Assembly (NCBI RefSeq): GCF_905475465.1
Contig: NC_062257.1
Span: 2,542,001 to 2,606,000, forward strand
Source: Pieris napi
Taxonomy: Eukaryota; Arthropoda; Insecta; Lepidoptera; Pieridae
Direction of reading: 5' to 3'
Length of the DNA stretch: 64,000 bases
Part shown: one piece after another, positions 1 to 13,300 of the stretch
Position numbering within the stretch: position 1 is the stretch's first letter
Layout of the letters: each line of letters begins with the position of its first letter
Notes under the pieces: model-generated
What the model was told of the DNA's origin: nothing
The model's input: the letters and a program-made list of their open reading frames with translations, nothing else
Databases searched by the model: none
Program-made: the position numbers and the translations under genes

Positions 1-258
1 ACCTAAACGCTCAACATTTTACTTATTTTGTTTTTGAGCTCTTCGAGCTCAATAGTACGAGTTCTGTGTTATTTTGAGTATTCCGAGCTCAAAAAGATAG
101 CTTCTTACGCGTTTACGTAAGAAACCCACATTTTGAAAAATCTCACGTGAGATTAGGGGGTGGGGGAGGGGGTTGAATAAAATCTCACGACATCTCACCA
201 GGGGGGAGGGAGGTACAGAAAATTAAAAAAAACACCTCACGTAATTTATGGACGCCCC
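1..258. mobile_element. TIR element fragment cut by the window edge
   Basis: Ends with TTATGGACGCCCCC and contains the G-rich/C-rich inner blocks and AATCTCACGTGAGATT palindrome also found, in the opposite orientation, at 53200..53618. That complete copy shows matching inverted ends, so this is the right part of a non-autonomous DNA transposon. Its superfamily is not evident. Confidence 0.7.
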
Positions 259-305
259 CAAAGCTGGAGGAGGCCTTTACCCGTGAAGGGGTTTACCAAA
301 CACAT
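259..305 (+). pseudogene. Reverse transcriptase C-terminal scrap
   Basis: Right of the TIR element the plus strand reads KLEEAFTREGVYQT. This resembles the Leu-Glu-Glu-Ala stretch at the C terminus of non-LTR (RTE/CR1-type) reverse transcriptases seen elsewhere in the window. It is very short, so the call is tentative. Confidence 0.4.
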
Positions 306-514
306 GAGGTTTACCAAATTTTTAAAAGAATTATTATATAAGAAATGTTATTACACTGTTACAGAGTATCTGACTGATAGACTTTAATTTCTTTATAAAA
401 GTTAAGTTTATTAATAATGTTAAGTACCTTTTCGCAACGTGAAGCCAAAGCAAATATACCAAATAAATAATGTATCTTGTTAGAATAAAACTGTATAAGA
501 ATAAAATTAACTAT

Positions 515-1050
515 AATAAATAATAGTTTAAAAAAAACTAAAAAACACGCTTTTAAAGCACATCAAACTAAAAAGTGAAAAATAATTCCTAATTTAGGCT
601 GAAAATGGTAATGAACAAGCTTTTTCACAATAATACCAGTATTTTTGGCTGAAAATGGTAATGAACAAAAAATACTGGTATTATTGTGAAAAAGCGTGGG
701 GCGCTCTGTGCCATATTTTTCGTCTATCGAGCAACCCACGCTTTTTCACAATAAAATCAGTAGATATTTTTTGCCCATTACCATTTTCAGCCTAAATTAG
801 GAATTATTTTTCACTTTTTAGTTTGATGTGCTTTAAAAGCGTGTTTTTTAGTTTTTTTAAACTATTATTTATTTTTTAGTTAATTTTTTTTTATTGTTTT
901 CATATTTTTTTCGGATTATTGCATTGTCGTAGATCTTTGACAGGTGCGCAAAGTTTGAATAAAATCTGTCCGTTAAAAGTGGGTCAAAATCGAGTCCGAA
1001 GGAGTCGGTTACATACATACATACATACAGGTGAAGCTAATATAAAGCGT
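515..1050. repeat. Foldback repeat with ATAC-microsatellite tail
   Basis: Two arms around GGCTGAAAATGGTAATGAAC (near 598 and 650) face a reverse-complement arm near 775-800, and the outer arms extend to about 515 and 885. The right part (895..1050) carries ATCGAGTCCGAAGGAGTCGG and a (TACA)n run. The same two modules recur together, reversed, at 12360..12765, so they form one repeat family. No coding sequence is seen. Confidence 0.75.
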
Positions 1051-1203
1051 GTAATAAAGCATGCCCTCTCACAACATTGCTGTGCCTAACCAAGGTCCTT
1101 ATTGTAACAAATTATAACATGTCACCTGTAAATTATAAACATAAGGAACGCAATAAAGATTTGAGTTTGAATCAAAGAAAAAAAAACAAATCAGTATTCT
1201 CAC

Positions 1204-1364
1204 CTGCAGTTCATCCTTAAGGTTGCCCTCACTCATGTGATAGTTACGAACATTATCAATCACCTCCTGTGGGAATTTATCCGGGTTCGCACTCATGTAT
1301 CGATACACAAACAAATCGCATCCGATAATCTTGAAACGATGTTTGAACACTGGTACAATTGCTC
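1204..1364 (-). CDS. EFHC-like gene, exon 11 (end of DM10 domain 3)
   Basis: Acceptor TTTTAG|GA and donor CAG|GTGAGA; 161 nt, phase 1 in and phase 0 out. It encodes residues 491-544: GAIVPVFKHRFKIIGCDLFV, then YRYMSANPDKFPQE and a charged helix ending KDELQ. It completes DM10 domain 3. The open splice donor shows that further exons, expected to carry the EF-hand region, lie left of the window. Confidence 0.94.
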
Positions 1365-4300
1365 CTAAAATGCAAGAAAATTGAGCTCTTGTGACAACTT
1401 CTCACTGGAATTCTAAGCGAATATAACAATAGACACTTCTTATCCAGAGCTTGATATAAAAGGTAGTAGACTGATAAATTAAAACATTACTGGTAAATAA
1501 TACGCCTGATTAAAAAAAAAAAACATATTTTTTTTTTATAGAACGGGGGGCAAACGGGCAGGAGGCTCATCTGATGTTAAGTGATACCGCCGCCCATGGA
1601 CACTATAGCGCTACAACCCTTTTTTAGGCCTAGGCCTCAGGTTTCTGCATCTGTTTCATGATCATTTGTCAATCTAATAAGCAAGTAGGTAGGTGATCAG
1701 TCTCCTGCGCCCGACACACGCCGTCGACTTTTTGGATCTGAGGCAAGTCGGTTTCCTAACGATGTTTTCCTTCACTGTTCGAGTGAATGTTAAATGCGCA
1801 CATAGAATGAAAGTTCATTGGTGCACAGCCGGGGATTGAACCTACGACCTACAGGGATGAGATTCACACGCTAAAGCCACATAGTGAAGCAAAAAATACC
1901 AGTAAAAACTACAGTTGGAAGTGTAATTTTTTTATTATTTGTAAAATTTATGTTCACCATAATTGTCATTTGTTTTAGAATATATAGTTTGTAACATATA
2001 CTGTAAATGCATTATATATTATGGGTGTACTTTGATAAATAAGTGTTCTTTTGAGACGTGAATACAAGAATAATAATATTGTTTTCTTTAGTGATAGACT
2101 AGTGGACTTTGAGATCGTCCGTTCGAGCCGCTATACATCCCGCATAGTAAAGCTATATACAATGAATTTTAAATTTCTTGAGAGATTACAAAACAATCAA
2201 ATAAATTTAATCATATTGTACGAGCCAAAGCTGTTTGCTCACTCAGGCTTTCTTAGTTTTAAAAGCGTGATTACCTAAATCGTCGAAGTTACGCCCCGAG
2301 AGTATAGCCAAACGCAGGCTATCTTTAGCATTTATATTACATAGCATTCATGTAGCATTAATTTAATGATATTCTATCCTGGATAGAAATTTTGCGCTGA
2401 TGAAGAGGTAATCGAAGGCTATTTTGACGCTAAATACAAATCGTAGTATAAAAATGGTATCAAAAAATTTTATTTTATGGCTCTAATCGTTATATCGATA
2501 TAAAAAGAAAAAAAGGGTGCGTGTACTTATGTACGCGCGTAAGAAGTTATAGGTACTTCTTTGACATTATTAAAAATAGTTTTTGATTGCATGCAAATAA
2601 TGAATTACAATTAAATAATCAAAGACTGGAAAAGGAGTCATTATAGTTAATAAAGTTCAGTTTACATTTGAAAGATTAAATAAATAAATATTTATTATTA
2701 TTCTCTTACATTAAGTGTAACATAAATTCTATTATTATTCGAATGTTGTTTTTAAATTATGTCCAATGCCGTAGCATCTTCCGTGGGCAACTTTATTCTG
2801 TTAATTTTGTGTCACGGTGCGCGCGCATCGTAAAATTTCACTCTCATCAATTTTTCATAACGCGCCTAAAGAAGTATAACTTCCAAAAATTATATGTGAG
2901 TCTATGAACTTTTCAGCCCATCTAATATATATATCCTTTCTTTAACGCGGGTTGCTAATAAATAGTGTACGATATATTTTTTCATGATTTAAAACATATC
3001 TACTGACCCAGGAACATTACATTTTGGTCTTTCGAGTCAGTTTAAAGCAATTTCAATCATCGCTTGAATTTAATTAGTGGTTTTAATTTAAACAGTTTGT
3101 GTTAACATATAATACCAATTATAATGATCGCATTTCACTAATATCGTGCCATGGACCACACTAACCACAACTCCAATATAGTGCTATCAGAATAATATTG
3201 TTTTATTATTGAACAAGTATGCGATACCCTGTTGGTAGGGATGTGAAAAAATAATCGATTAAAATCGATTTTTTTACGCGATTTTTATATTTAAAATAAT
3301 CGATTAATAATCGATTATTTTTATAATTGAAAATCAATCATAATCGATTTTTTATCTACCACCTCCCGACACTATGTCTGGTCTTTTATAACCCGGACCT
3401 CGAAGTATTAGGTATATTCGATATACAACGATGTTTACAATGCGATACATTGAATCCGATTCTTTGAAGATGTATTGATATACTCGATACATTGATGTTT
3501 TTTTGTAAAACATCGAAAGGATGATAAAAGCAGTTAATTTTACAAAAACTCAAGTTTGAATGGAACACTATAATTTAAAAGTAAAATAAATTTATTCAGC
3601 ACCACAAGACTACATACAATTAAAAAGACAACAAAAATACTGCAATGTGCTACTGAAAAGGAATACACTCAGCATTTATCAAAACGAGATTAAGTTAATT
3701 TATATAAAAATTATATATTTATCATAAAAACTTATTAGCGCCATCTATTCCGTCATTATGTAAACTAGGTTAAATACAAATTCTGGCACTGTCATTCAAA
3801 TTATGGCGCCAATCGCCATTCGTACGTAATTCGACTCAGGAAATTAGTTTCCATTTATTGCAATTGATTTTTAAATTGAGATTGTATTTAACAACAAATT
3901 ATGAAAGACTATAAAGCTTGATGTTTCGTAGGTTATTTTAAAGAACAAAGCAGGTTGTACACCTGATAAATAATACTGGCGTATGGACACAATATTTCAG
4001 AAGCCCGCGAGTGCGTTGCCGTTCTTTTAAGAATGGTACGCTACTTTTCTTGAAAGAATGTTGTAAATATTTATGTATTTATTTATTTATTTCGTAATCC
4101 TACAGGTAACATAAATTATATATAACAAAAAACAATTATACTAAAGATATAGTCAATGATTAAATACAAGTAAGTAATACGTAATTCGGCTGTGTTGTGT
4201 GATGATGTGTATGTGTGTACTCATTATGCAGGTAATTTTGCGCTATGGATATTCTTAGTACTCCTTTTAAAATTCCGCGACAGCTTAAACAAGTCAAGGC

Positions 4301-7300
4301 TTAAATAGTGGTCGTTGTATGTCCCGGCTGCATACACAACTGAGTTTTTAGCATAGGGAGCGTTTAAGTGTTACGTAACGAATTTTGGAGGGGGGGGGGT
4401 CATTTTATAAAACGTTACGGGGATTGAATTACGCGTTATTGTTAATATTATTTTCGACTTTCCAGTAATTTACACCACATAATGGTAACTTCTAAGTATA
4501 AAGAGTCACTAGGTGGTCACGAAACGTTTTACTATACTTGGGTACAGAAAAACGTTACGGTGCGTTACATGGGGGGGGGGGGGTTTAGTCAATAATCTCC
4601 AAAAATTGCGTGATGTAATGCTTGAACGCTCCCATAGTTGTATTGCATATTTTCGCTTACCAATAAAAAACCTATCCGGCGTATAATACGTCGGAAAATT
4701 GGGATCGGACTCCGGGGTTTGCAAAAGCATAGCCTTAAGGAATTTCCCTTCACGAATCCCGGAATTTCTCCGTGGAATTTCGCCAATTTTTATCGTCCCG
4801 TCGGCGAGGCTGTATGCTAACACGAACTGACGACCTTTATCCTCCGGATGTATCCAGTCCAGTTCACAGAGATACCGGAGGTACTGTGAAAATATAATAA
4901 ATATTAATTAATATAATATACATTAGGGATGCATCGATACGCCTTTTTGCCGATAAGATACCGATACCGATACTAATGCTTATTGAAATTAAATTAAGGT
5001 AAAATATATCAAGTTTGATTAAAGTTTTTAATTTTTTTTTATTATAAAATATAAACAGTTACAAACTTTGAATAAGATTAAAGGTTTAGTAAATAAAATT
5101 AAGAATTAAGAGTAATAGTTAAATTAAAATAAATAACTGTTAATAATTAAAATTAACATTGATAAGATTTTTCTAATTCTGTATTTTATTTAATTTGGTA
5201 TTGAAAAAATACTATATACCGATATATCGGTATCGGTATCGGTATCGGTATCGGATGCATCCCTAATATACATATAATATACCCGCCTCTTTATTTTCTA
5301 TTTTTAGAGAAACTATGGAGAAAAAATTAAGATTTATAAGTATTTAAATCAACTTCAAAATGGCGTCATTAACGTATTAGAGATTCAAGGGTATTTTATA
5401 TGCTGTAACTTTTTGGGAAGGATTAAAAAACTGTAAAAAGCGGGCAATGTTGGAGGGTTTCACGGTAATTTGTTTTAATTTTATTTCTGCACTGCGCTTT
5501 GTTAAAAGACATGTGTTAAAACAGTGCCGGATTAAGCCAGCGCGGGGCCTGTAGCAAATTATGCCTATGGGCCCTTGGTTTGCTTTAGGTTTTTAAGTTA
5601 AGGGTATTTAATAAAACAAAACTGTTTCAAATAAACTTTTCTGGGTTTAATATGGGCAAATTTAGAGATAACACTATCAATATTGACTTCTTCAAGGAAA
5701 TCATTCTCTATATTGAACAAAGTGAGATGATTAAGACGTTCTTGGCCCATCGAGTTCCTTAATTCATTTTTAATACCATTTAATATTGAATAAAAACGCT
5801 CGCCACTAAATTAATACTTTTTTTATTACGGTTAGACAGGCGTTGGAGAGCGGGGCCCCTAAATTCGCGGGGCCCGTAGCATTTGCTACTCTTGCTATAT
5901 GGCTAATCCGGCACTGTGTTAAAAGACTAAAAATATTAAATAAAGGCACGAGGATAAAAAATATCAGTGGCGCTACAACCTTTTAGATGTGGGCCTCAGA
6001 ATACTATACTATATTCGCAGAGTGAGTTCACAGTAACGATATTGTGTATCTTATGTATTTAAAATGTTTTGGATAGTATATGTAATTTTTTGTGAAAAAA
6101 TAAATAAATAAAATCTTTTTCGTGATTTTTACATACACTATTAATTTTTACTATTATAATTTTTTCTCCTATTTTTATTATTACTTTCTTTTTCTTTTTT
6201 GCGTCTGAGGCGCAAACTAACTGTTGCGGTCTCTGGCAGAATGACCAGCGCTGTTGAACACGTCTGCTCCACAACATAATGCTGATTCAGAGAGAGTTAC
6301 AATCACAACGCACACACATTACACACATAAAATGTACCTTATTCCTTTTATTCTTTCCACAATTTTTCTTTTTGTTATTATTATTTTGTGTGTTTCGTTA
6401 GTAATAAATGTTATGTCTATGTCTATGATAATGATCATAGACATAGACATAACATTTATTAACTATGCCTATCCAATGGGATAGGCATAGTAAGATTTCC
6501 TCGCGATGTTTTCCTTCACGAAAAATTCGACTTAGGGTCCTTCAAGAAAAGAGCGTACCAATTCTTAAAAGGCAACGCTTTCGCGAGCCTCTCTTATCAT
6601 TGAGAGTCCATGGGCGGCGGTATTACTTAAGATCAGGTGAGCCTCATGCCCGTTTGCCCCCTATTCTATAAAAAAAACGAGGGAGTGCTAAATGCCTACA
6701 TATTGGTGCACAGCCTCAAATCAAACCTACGAACTCAGGGATACCTTAAAACACTCAAAATACAATAAAAAACCACAAAATAAAATTGAGATAACAAAAT
6801 AAATTGTATGAGAATAACATTAAGTACACGCTAGTGGGTCACGCGTGTCGAGTTGCGATTCTCAGGTAGGTACTTCAACCTGTTTTAGGGACACAAAGTA
6901 TATGAAACATATGGCATGTATATGTGAGTGAACCCAAAAGCTCTCAACGAAAAGGTATAAGCACTGAAATTAAAAACATTTTTATATAATTCGTGCATCT
7001 TAACTTAACGACTCAGTAGCAACGTAAAACTCTCGGTTAAAGTTTAAACGATTTTGGTTTAGTTTAACTGTAATCTAGTTCAAGTACAGTTTAAATTCAA
7101 TATATTTATCTCAAACTTGGGAAACCTAAAGCGGCAGCACACAAAGATACAGGTGTGTCTGAGGTCGATTGATAAAATAAAGAATACATTTTAAATAACT
7201 TGGTACATTTACCAAATGTTTTAAGTCTAGTAAAGTTCCTCTTAAAGAGAAACACATCAGCCCTTATTAATGTTCGGGCAGTGTGGACCAACGTCGGTTG

Positions 7301-10300
7301 TAATAATCCGCTAAAGTCTAAACAGATCTCTATCTGCAGTAAACGACGCAAGATTACATTTTTAAATTGCATAATTGTATTTCTTAATCTAGTTTGTCTT
7401 TCATTTTGATTGTATAAGTTTTTTCTTTACAGTACGAGATCCGGCTGCAAGGTTAGTGCGCTCATCTGTTATTTGCTAAGAACCATTTTTATGTATATTT
7501 ATAATTAGGAAAATATGCAAGGTGCCTATCGAAATTTGGTCGCTAGTGTTTTTAATGAAAATATTCGTTCACTTAAATAAAATATCGTCTACATCACGGC
7601 AATTTACATAAGGATTTAAAAAAATCACGGGTGCCGATGCCCACCAGGCCGCATTTCTTCGTAGCGAGGTGTAAACAAGTATGATTTCGATACATAGTAC
7701 GTTCATAACGTACATTTATTAAATACTAGCTGGCCTGGCGAACATCGTACCGCCTAACAGTCGATTCTTTACTTTTTTTAAATACTTATTCTGCTATTAG
7801 ATTTAGCTAGTAGATAAAAAAAAGAAAGTTGATAAGACAACAAATACATTATGTCAAAAAATTAAAATTTACCTTCCCAGAACCCCTCCACTAACACTTG
7901 AACTTTATGATATGGTATTAAAGTTCAAATTGACTTTTAAGTATTATTACGAATATTTTGTATGGGAATATAGAAAAGTGTTGTTTTTAGACTTTTTCAC
8001 TCATTTTTTTTAAATTTTTCTCTCCGTAAGAACCATCCTCGTACTTCAAGGAATATTATAAAAAAATAATCAGACAAATCGGTCAAGCCGTTTTCATTTT
8101 ATGTCGTGACAACGGAAAACGGGTTTTATTTTTATATTAAAGATATATAAAATTAAAGCAATTTTTTTTTCTATTATTATGATAATTAATGTAATGTTTC
8201 CCTTTAAACGTTGTGCACACTTGTCATTGATACACGTCATGCATGTTTGTATGTCGTGTGTTAGCTGTAAGTTATGTATGTGTTTCGTTAGTGTGCCTTT
8301 TTTAAAGAAATAAAAAGAATACATCATTACGAATAACAAGTAAGGCAGCATATATTACAATAAAAAAAAAATGTGCGTGTACTAGTGTACACACGTTAGA
8401 AGTGAAACTTCTTTATGACCTTATTTTTCGAAAAATTATCTATAATATGCAGCTTTACAGAAATTGGTTAAATAAAGTTAAATTAGATAAAGTTTAACAA
8501 AAGGCTTTTAATATCACAGACTTGAATACAAATAGTACAATTATTTCATTTTACCTTATTACCACTAAGATTATTACAGAATTTCATAAATTGTAATAGA
8601 ATTTTTAGTATCATTGTTATCGTTATTATACATTTTTGTTATTAATGGTTTAGAATCTCTTTGAATCAACCCTGGTAGGGACAAGAAAAAGACGCGCGTA
8701 ACGGTCAAATGTGACGCGTAACCGAAACATGTGACGCGTAACCGAAAAATGTGACGCGTAACGAAAAAATGTTACACAAAATTTTTTTCCAACCCCTATA
8801 AAGAAGTTTCACTTCAATAAATAAACTTAGGTGGACATGGCCGGGGCATATGGCAAGAGGAACAGAAACGTGGAGCAAGTACTAAACTGGTGCCCAAGGT
8901 ACAATAAACGAAAAAGAGTAAGACAATTTAGAAGGTGGATAGACCAAATTATGGAAACAGCAGGTATATGGCAGATAGTGGCACAGTGCAGAGAGGAATG
9001 GCGGGAATTGAAGGAGGCCTTTGCCAAAAAAGAGCACACAGATACCTAAAAGAATGAGATAGAAATATTAATGTGTTTAAGTGTGAAAGTATCAGAAATA
9101 AAAGGCTATTACAGTGCAACCTTAATAATATAACGTACCTCAATATAACGACTTCGTAATCCCCTTGAATTGTCCATAAGAGTCAATATAAAATATACCT
9201 TTACATTGCGAACATTCTTTGCGTACAACCTCTTTATAACGAATTTTCAACTATCAAGAAAAAGTATTCATACCTCTAATTAACGAATTTTGCCAACCCA
9301 AAACCTTTATATAAAGTTTCCACCAATAATATAACTCTTAATCTTATAATGTGGTTCATGTCTCGACATGTTTCGACACGCTTTTGTTTGTAAAGTAATC
9401 ATTGTTGTTTTGATGGAAAGTAATGTAAACAAACACCTCTGCTCGTCACTATTGTTAAAGATTTAAGTTAAAATGGCTCAGAAACGTTACCTCTTTATAA
9501 CGAATTTTAGACCAATCTAACCTCAACATAACAAACCTCAGTTCAACGAATTACTTGACATTACGAATATTTTCTTGTTCCCCTCCGATTTGTTATATCG
9601 AGGTTGCACTGTATTATATTTATTAATATCACCCTGAGTACTTTAATGTGTAGTCCATAAACTAGTGTTATTAAAATTTAATAATCGACTCAGAGTTGTT
9701 CATCAAGACTTACTTAATACTAAGAGAATTCATAATCGAGACTAAGTATTACTTTTGTTTGTCATATTTGACAAACGATTTTTCGATTTAAATGTTTATT
9801 TTTTAAATCCGAATTCAAAATGGTCCATTCAAAAGTATATAAAGTTTTACTTGTAAACTTATAACAGCACAGATGCTGCAAGAGTTCCAAGACTTGGCTT
9901 TGAAGTACAACTTTAATTGAATACGGCAGCGTTATTCTGTTATACTATTGAGCGTTTGTGGTATTACAATCGTTCACTTTCCTAAGCTAGTGTAATTCTT
10001 GTACACTTTTATCATGGTATTTTATCGCTGTATAGACTTACAATAATTTTATTTGTTGTGCTTAATATATAGAAAATAATGACTGTTGACGTAATCAACA
10101 AATTATAAAGTCAAATACCCTCCCCCCTCGCCCCTATAGTGCTTACGTAATACTTGAACGGCCCCTTAGCCACTAGGCTCTATTATCGGATGTTAAACAC
10201 AAAAAGCAAAGAATTTTAATCCTCTTCCAGGTTAGTGGAAATAGTCCGAACAGTCTAAAATGGGGTATTATTTCGTACTGCTCGTTCTTATTAATCAGTA

Positions 10301-13300
10301 GTGCCTACCTAGTTCCTATATTTAGCTGTTTATATATTCTCAAAGTCGTTAAAAAAGATCTTTTACTGCCCTAAGCTAACTACGGCTGTTCTATAAAAAA
10401 AACGAGCGAGTCTTCTAGTTCCTATGTTTAGTTGTCTATATTCAACAATTGTAACTCCAAGTATAAACGAATATTCGTGCCTATCATTTGTCTCGTCCTA
10501 AATCTTTCACTAGCGATTATTCCATCGACAGTTTTGACAAACTTGATTTAACGGAATAGCGCCGCTAAAGTTATCGCCAGGCGCATTCAAATACGTCGCA
10601 AACCGATACAAAGCGTTCCTTCGATCGTTTATTGGAAATTAATTCTGATTTCTAATAACGTTTATTTATTGCAATTTTATTATAGGCAACGAATATGTTG
10701 GCTACCTTGAGCGCATGGGCTCAGATCGGCAGGTGAAGGAAGCTTACCTTTGCCGTCCTAGTGGTCGGAGACCAGCCCTGCGATTCTGTAACTCACAATA
10801 AACTACAAGCACCCACCTTTTCAGAATGCCAAATCATAAAATGACTGCTTAACGACTGATTTGAGAGCGACCGCCGATGCGAAAACCGCTGTGTGAGTTC
10901 GAAAAGTGAGTTACAGAATCGCAGGGCAGTGGGTCGTACGCATTAAACACTCGCTCGTACACAAAACATCGAAAGGAAATTCGTGCATTACGTTCTGGGA
11001 GTCGGAAGGTTAAAGGTTCTGTGTGTGGGTCACAGAACCTTTAACCTTCCGACTCCCAGAACCAACATTGGGTTCCGGGAGCCTCTTCACAGGATGTGTT
11101 CTACCTTCGATTCTGTCACTAACATCGACCCTTCTTTGCACTCCTCGACTGCATAATTTTAAACAACTATTGTTGTCCTAATCCTTGTATCTTTCTTCTT
11201 TATTATAGCTACTAGTATGTTTGTCTTTCTCCGGATTTCTAAATTTTGTGCTGTCATGTTTTGTTTTGCTTCGCTTTATCATATTTATTATCAGTTAAAC
11301 TTTTTGTGGATACATACAATGTGTTTATTATATTTTTTTAACTTTTTTTTATTGTACTAGAGTACTTTCATAGGAAACTTTTATAGATATATTATTTTAT
11401 ATATTATTTTTGTATATTGTTTTTTTTTTAGCTGATCGGGCAAACGTCGTTTTGCCAAGTAATATCATTTATAATAAAAAATAGGGTTTGATCGTAGAGG
11501 GGTGAAAATTAGGGGTTGTATGTATTTTTCAATGCTGTATCATAAAAAAATAGAAATTAAAAATTTTGTCTAAAAAATAAAAAATAAAATTTAGGGGTGG
11601 ACTACCCCTAACATTTAGGGGGATGAAAAATAGATGTTGGCCGATTCTCATAGATACCGGATAAGCACAAAAAATTTCATCAAAATCGGTCAAGCCGTTT
11701 TGGAGGAGTATGGCAACGAAAACTGTGACACGAGAATTTTATATTTTATTGTATAGAGATGTACCTATCAGTTATGTTTCCCAAATAAATAAATCGACGG
11801 CGGCGTGTCATGCTCAGAAGGCATTATACTTCATGAAACAGATACAGAATTCTGAGGCCAAACCTTTGAAAGCTGTAGCGCCAGTGGGTTTTATATATTT
11901 GTGCTTAATATAATTTTATAAGAGCAGTGTTGGCCTAGTGGCTTCAGCGTGCGACTATCATCCCTGAGGTCGTAACTCGTAGGTTAGATCCCCGGCTGTG
12001 CACCAATGGACTTTCTTTCTATGTGCATTTAACATTCGCTCGAACGGTGAAGGAAAACATCGTGAGGAAACCGGCTTGCCTTAGACCCAAAAAGTCGATA
12101 TTCGTCACGCACAGGAGACTGATCACCCACTTGCCTATTAGATTAACAAATGATCATGAAAACAGAAATCTGAGGCCCATACCAAAAAAGGTTGTAGCGC
12201 TACTGATTTACGGATATAGTTTACGTTGATGTAGCAAGAAAATTAAAACTTCTCTACTCTTCTAATACCATTGGTAAAGCAAATAAGAGAAGAGAAGCGA
12301 AATTGACTTCTGATAACAAAACATTAGCTTAGAAAGCTTATAGTATTTTTAAATAGACTTCGGTTTCTGATTAGTTAAGAAAAATATTATTTTTACACGC
12401 TTTATATTAGCTTCACCTGTATGTATGTATGTATGTATGTATGTAACCGACTCCTTCGGACTCGATTTTGACCCACTTTTAACGGACAGATTTAATTCAA
12501 ACTTTGCGCACCTGTCAAAGATCGATGACAATGCAATAATCCGAAAAAAAAAACTTAACTAAAAATTAAATAATAGTTTTAAAAAACTAGACTCTGTGCC
12601 ATATTTTTCGTCTATCGAGCAACCCACGCTTTTTCACAATAATACCAGTATTTTTTGTTCATTAGCATTTTCAGCCTAAATTAGGAATTATTTTTCACTT
12701 TTTAGTTTGATGTGCTTTAAAAGCGTGTGTTCTAGTTTTTTTAAACTATTATTTATTATAATCATTAGCAACTGTCAAAAGGACTGTCCTTTGGTTTCAG
12801 CTGTAAATCAATACCCGCCTCATTGTCTCAGGCATTTAATATTTTATAATTACCTTATTAGCATTTAGATTGTACTTGATGACATCTTTATGTGGTGGCT
12901 TTGGCATCAGTCCGAAGCATGATTGCAGTGTATCCTCTGGAGTACCAATACCAATGTGGGGCGGAAGACTCTGAAAATCATTAAAATGAAATCTCATTAA
13001 CACACGGGTCGAAAGATGTTTAGGTACAGTGAGATTTTGAATGCTAAGAGCACAAAATGAAGCCCAGCGGTTAGGGCTGAGAGAGAAAGAAATAGGTGGC
13101 GTCTCTCTCACACCCACATCCCCGATCTTACAGCTACAAGTTACCTATTAATGAAGTGTCCAAATTTAAAGAAAGACTGTACAAATGACAAAAACTATTT
13201 TTTTCACAACAAAAAGAAGTTTCGTTATAACCGTTTAGAAAGTTGATTGAATATCGATATTTAATTAAATGTCTAGAGATTCAATTAACTCTCTGATTTA

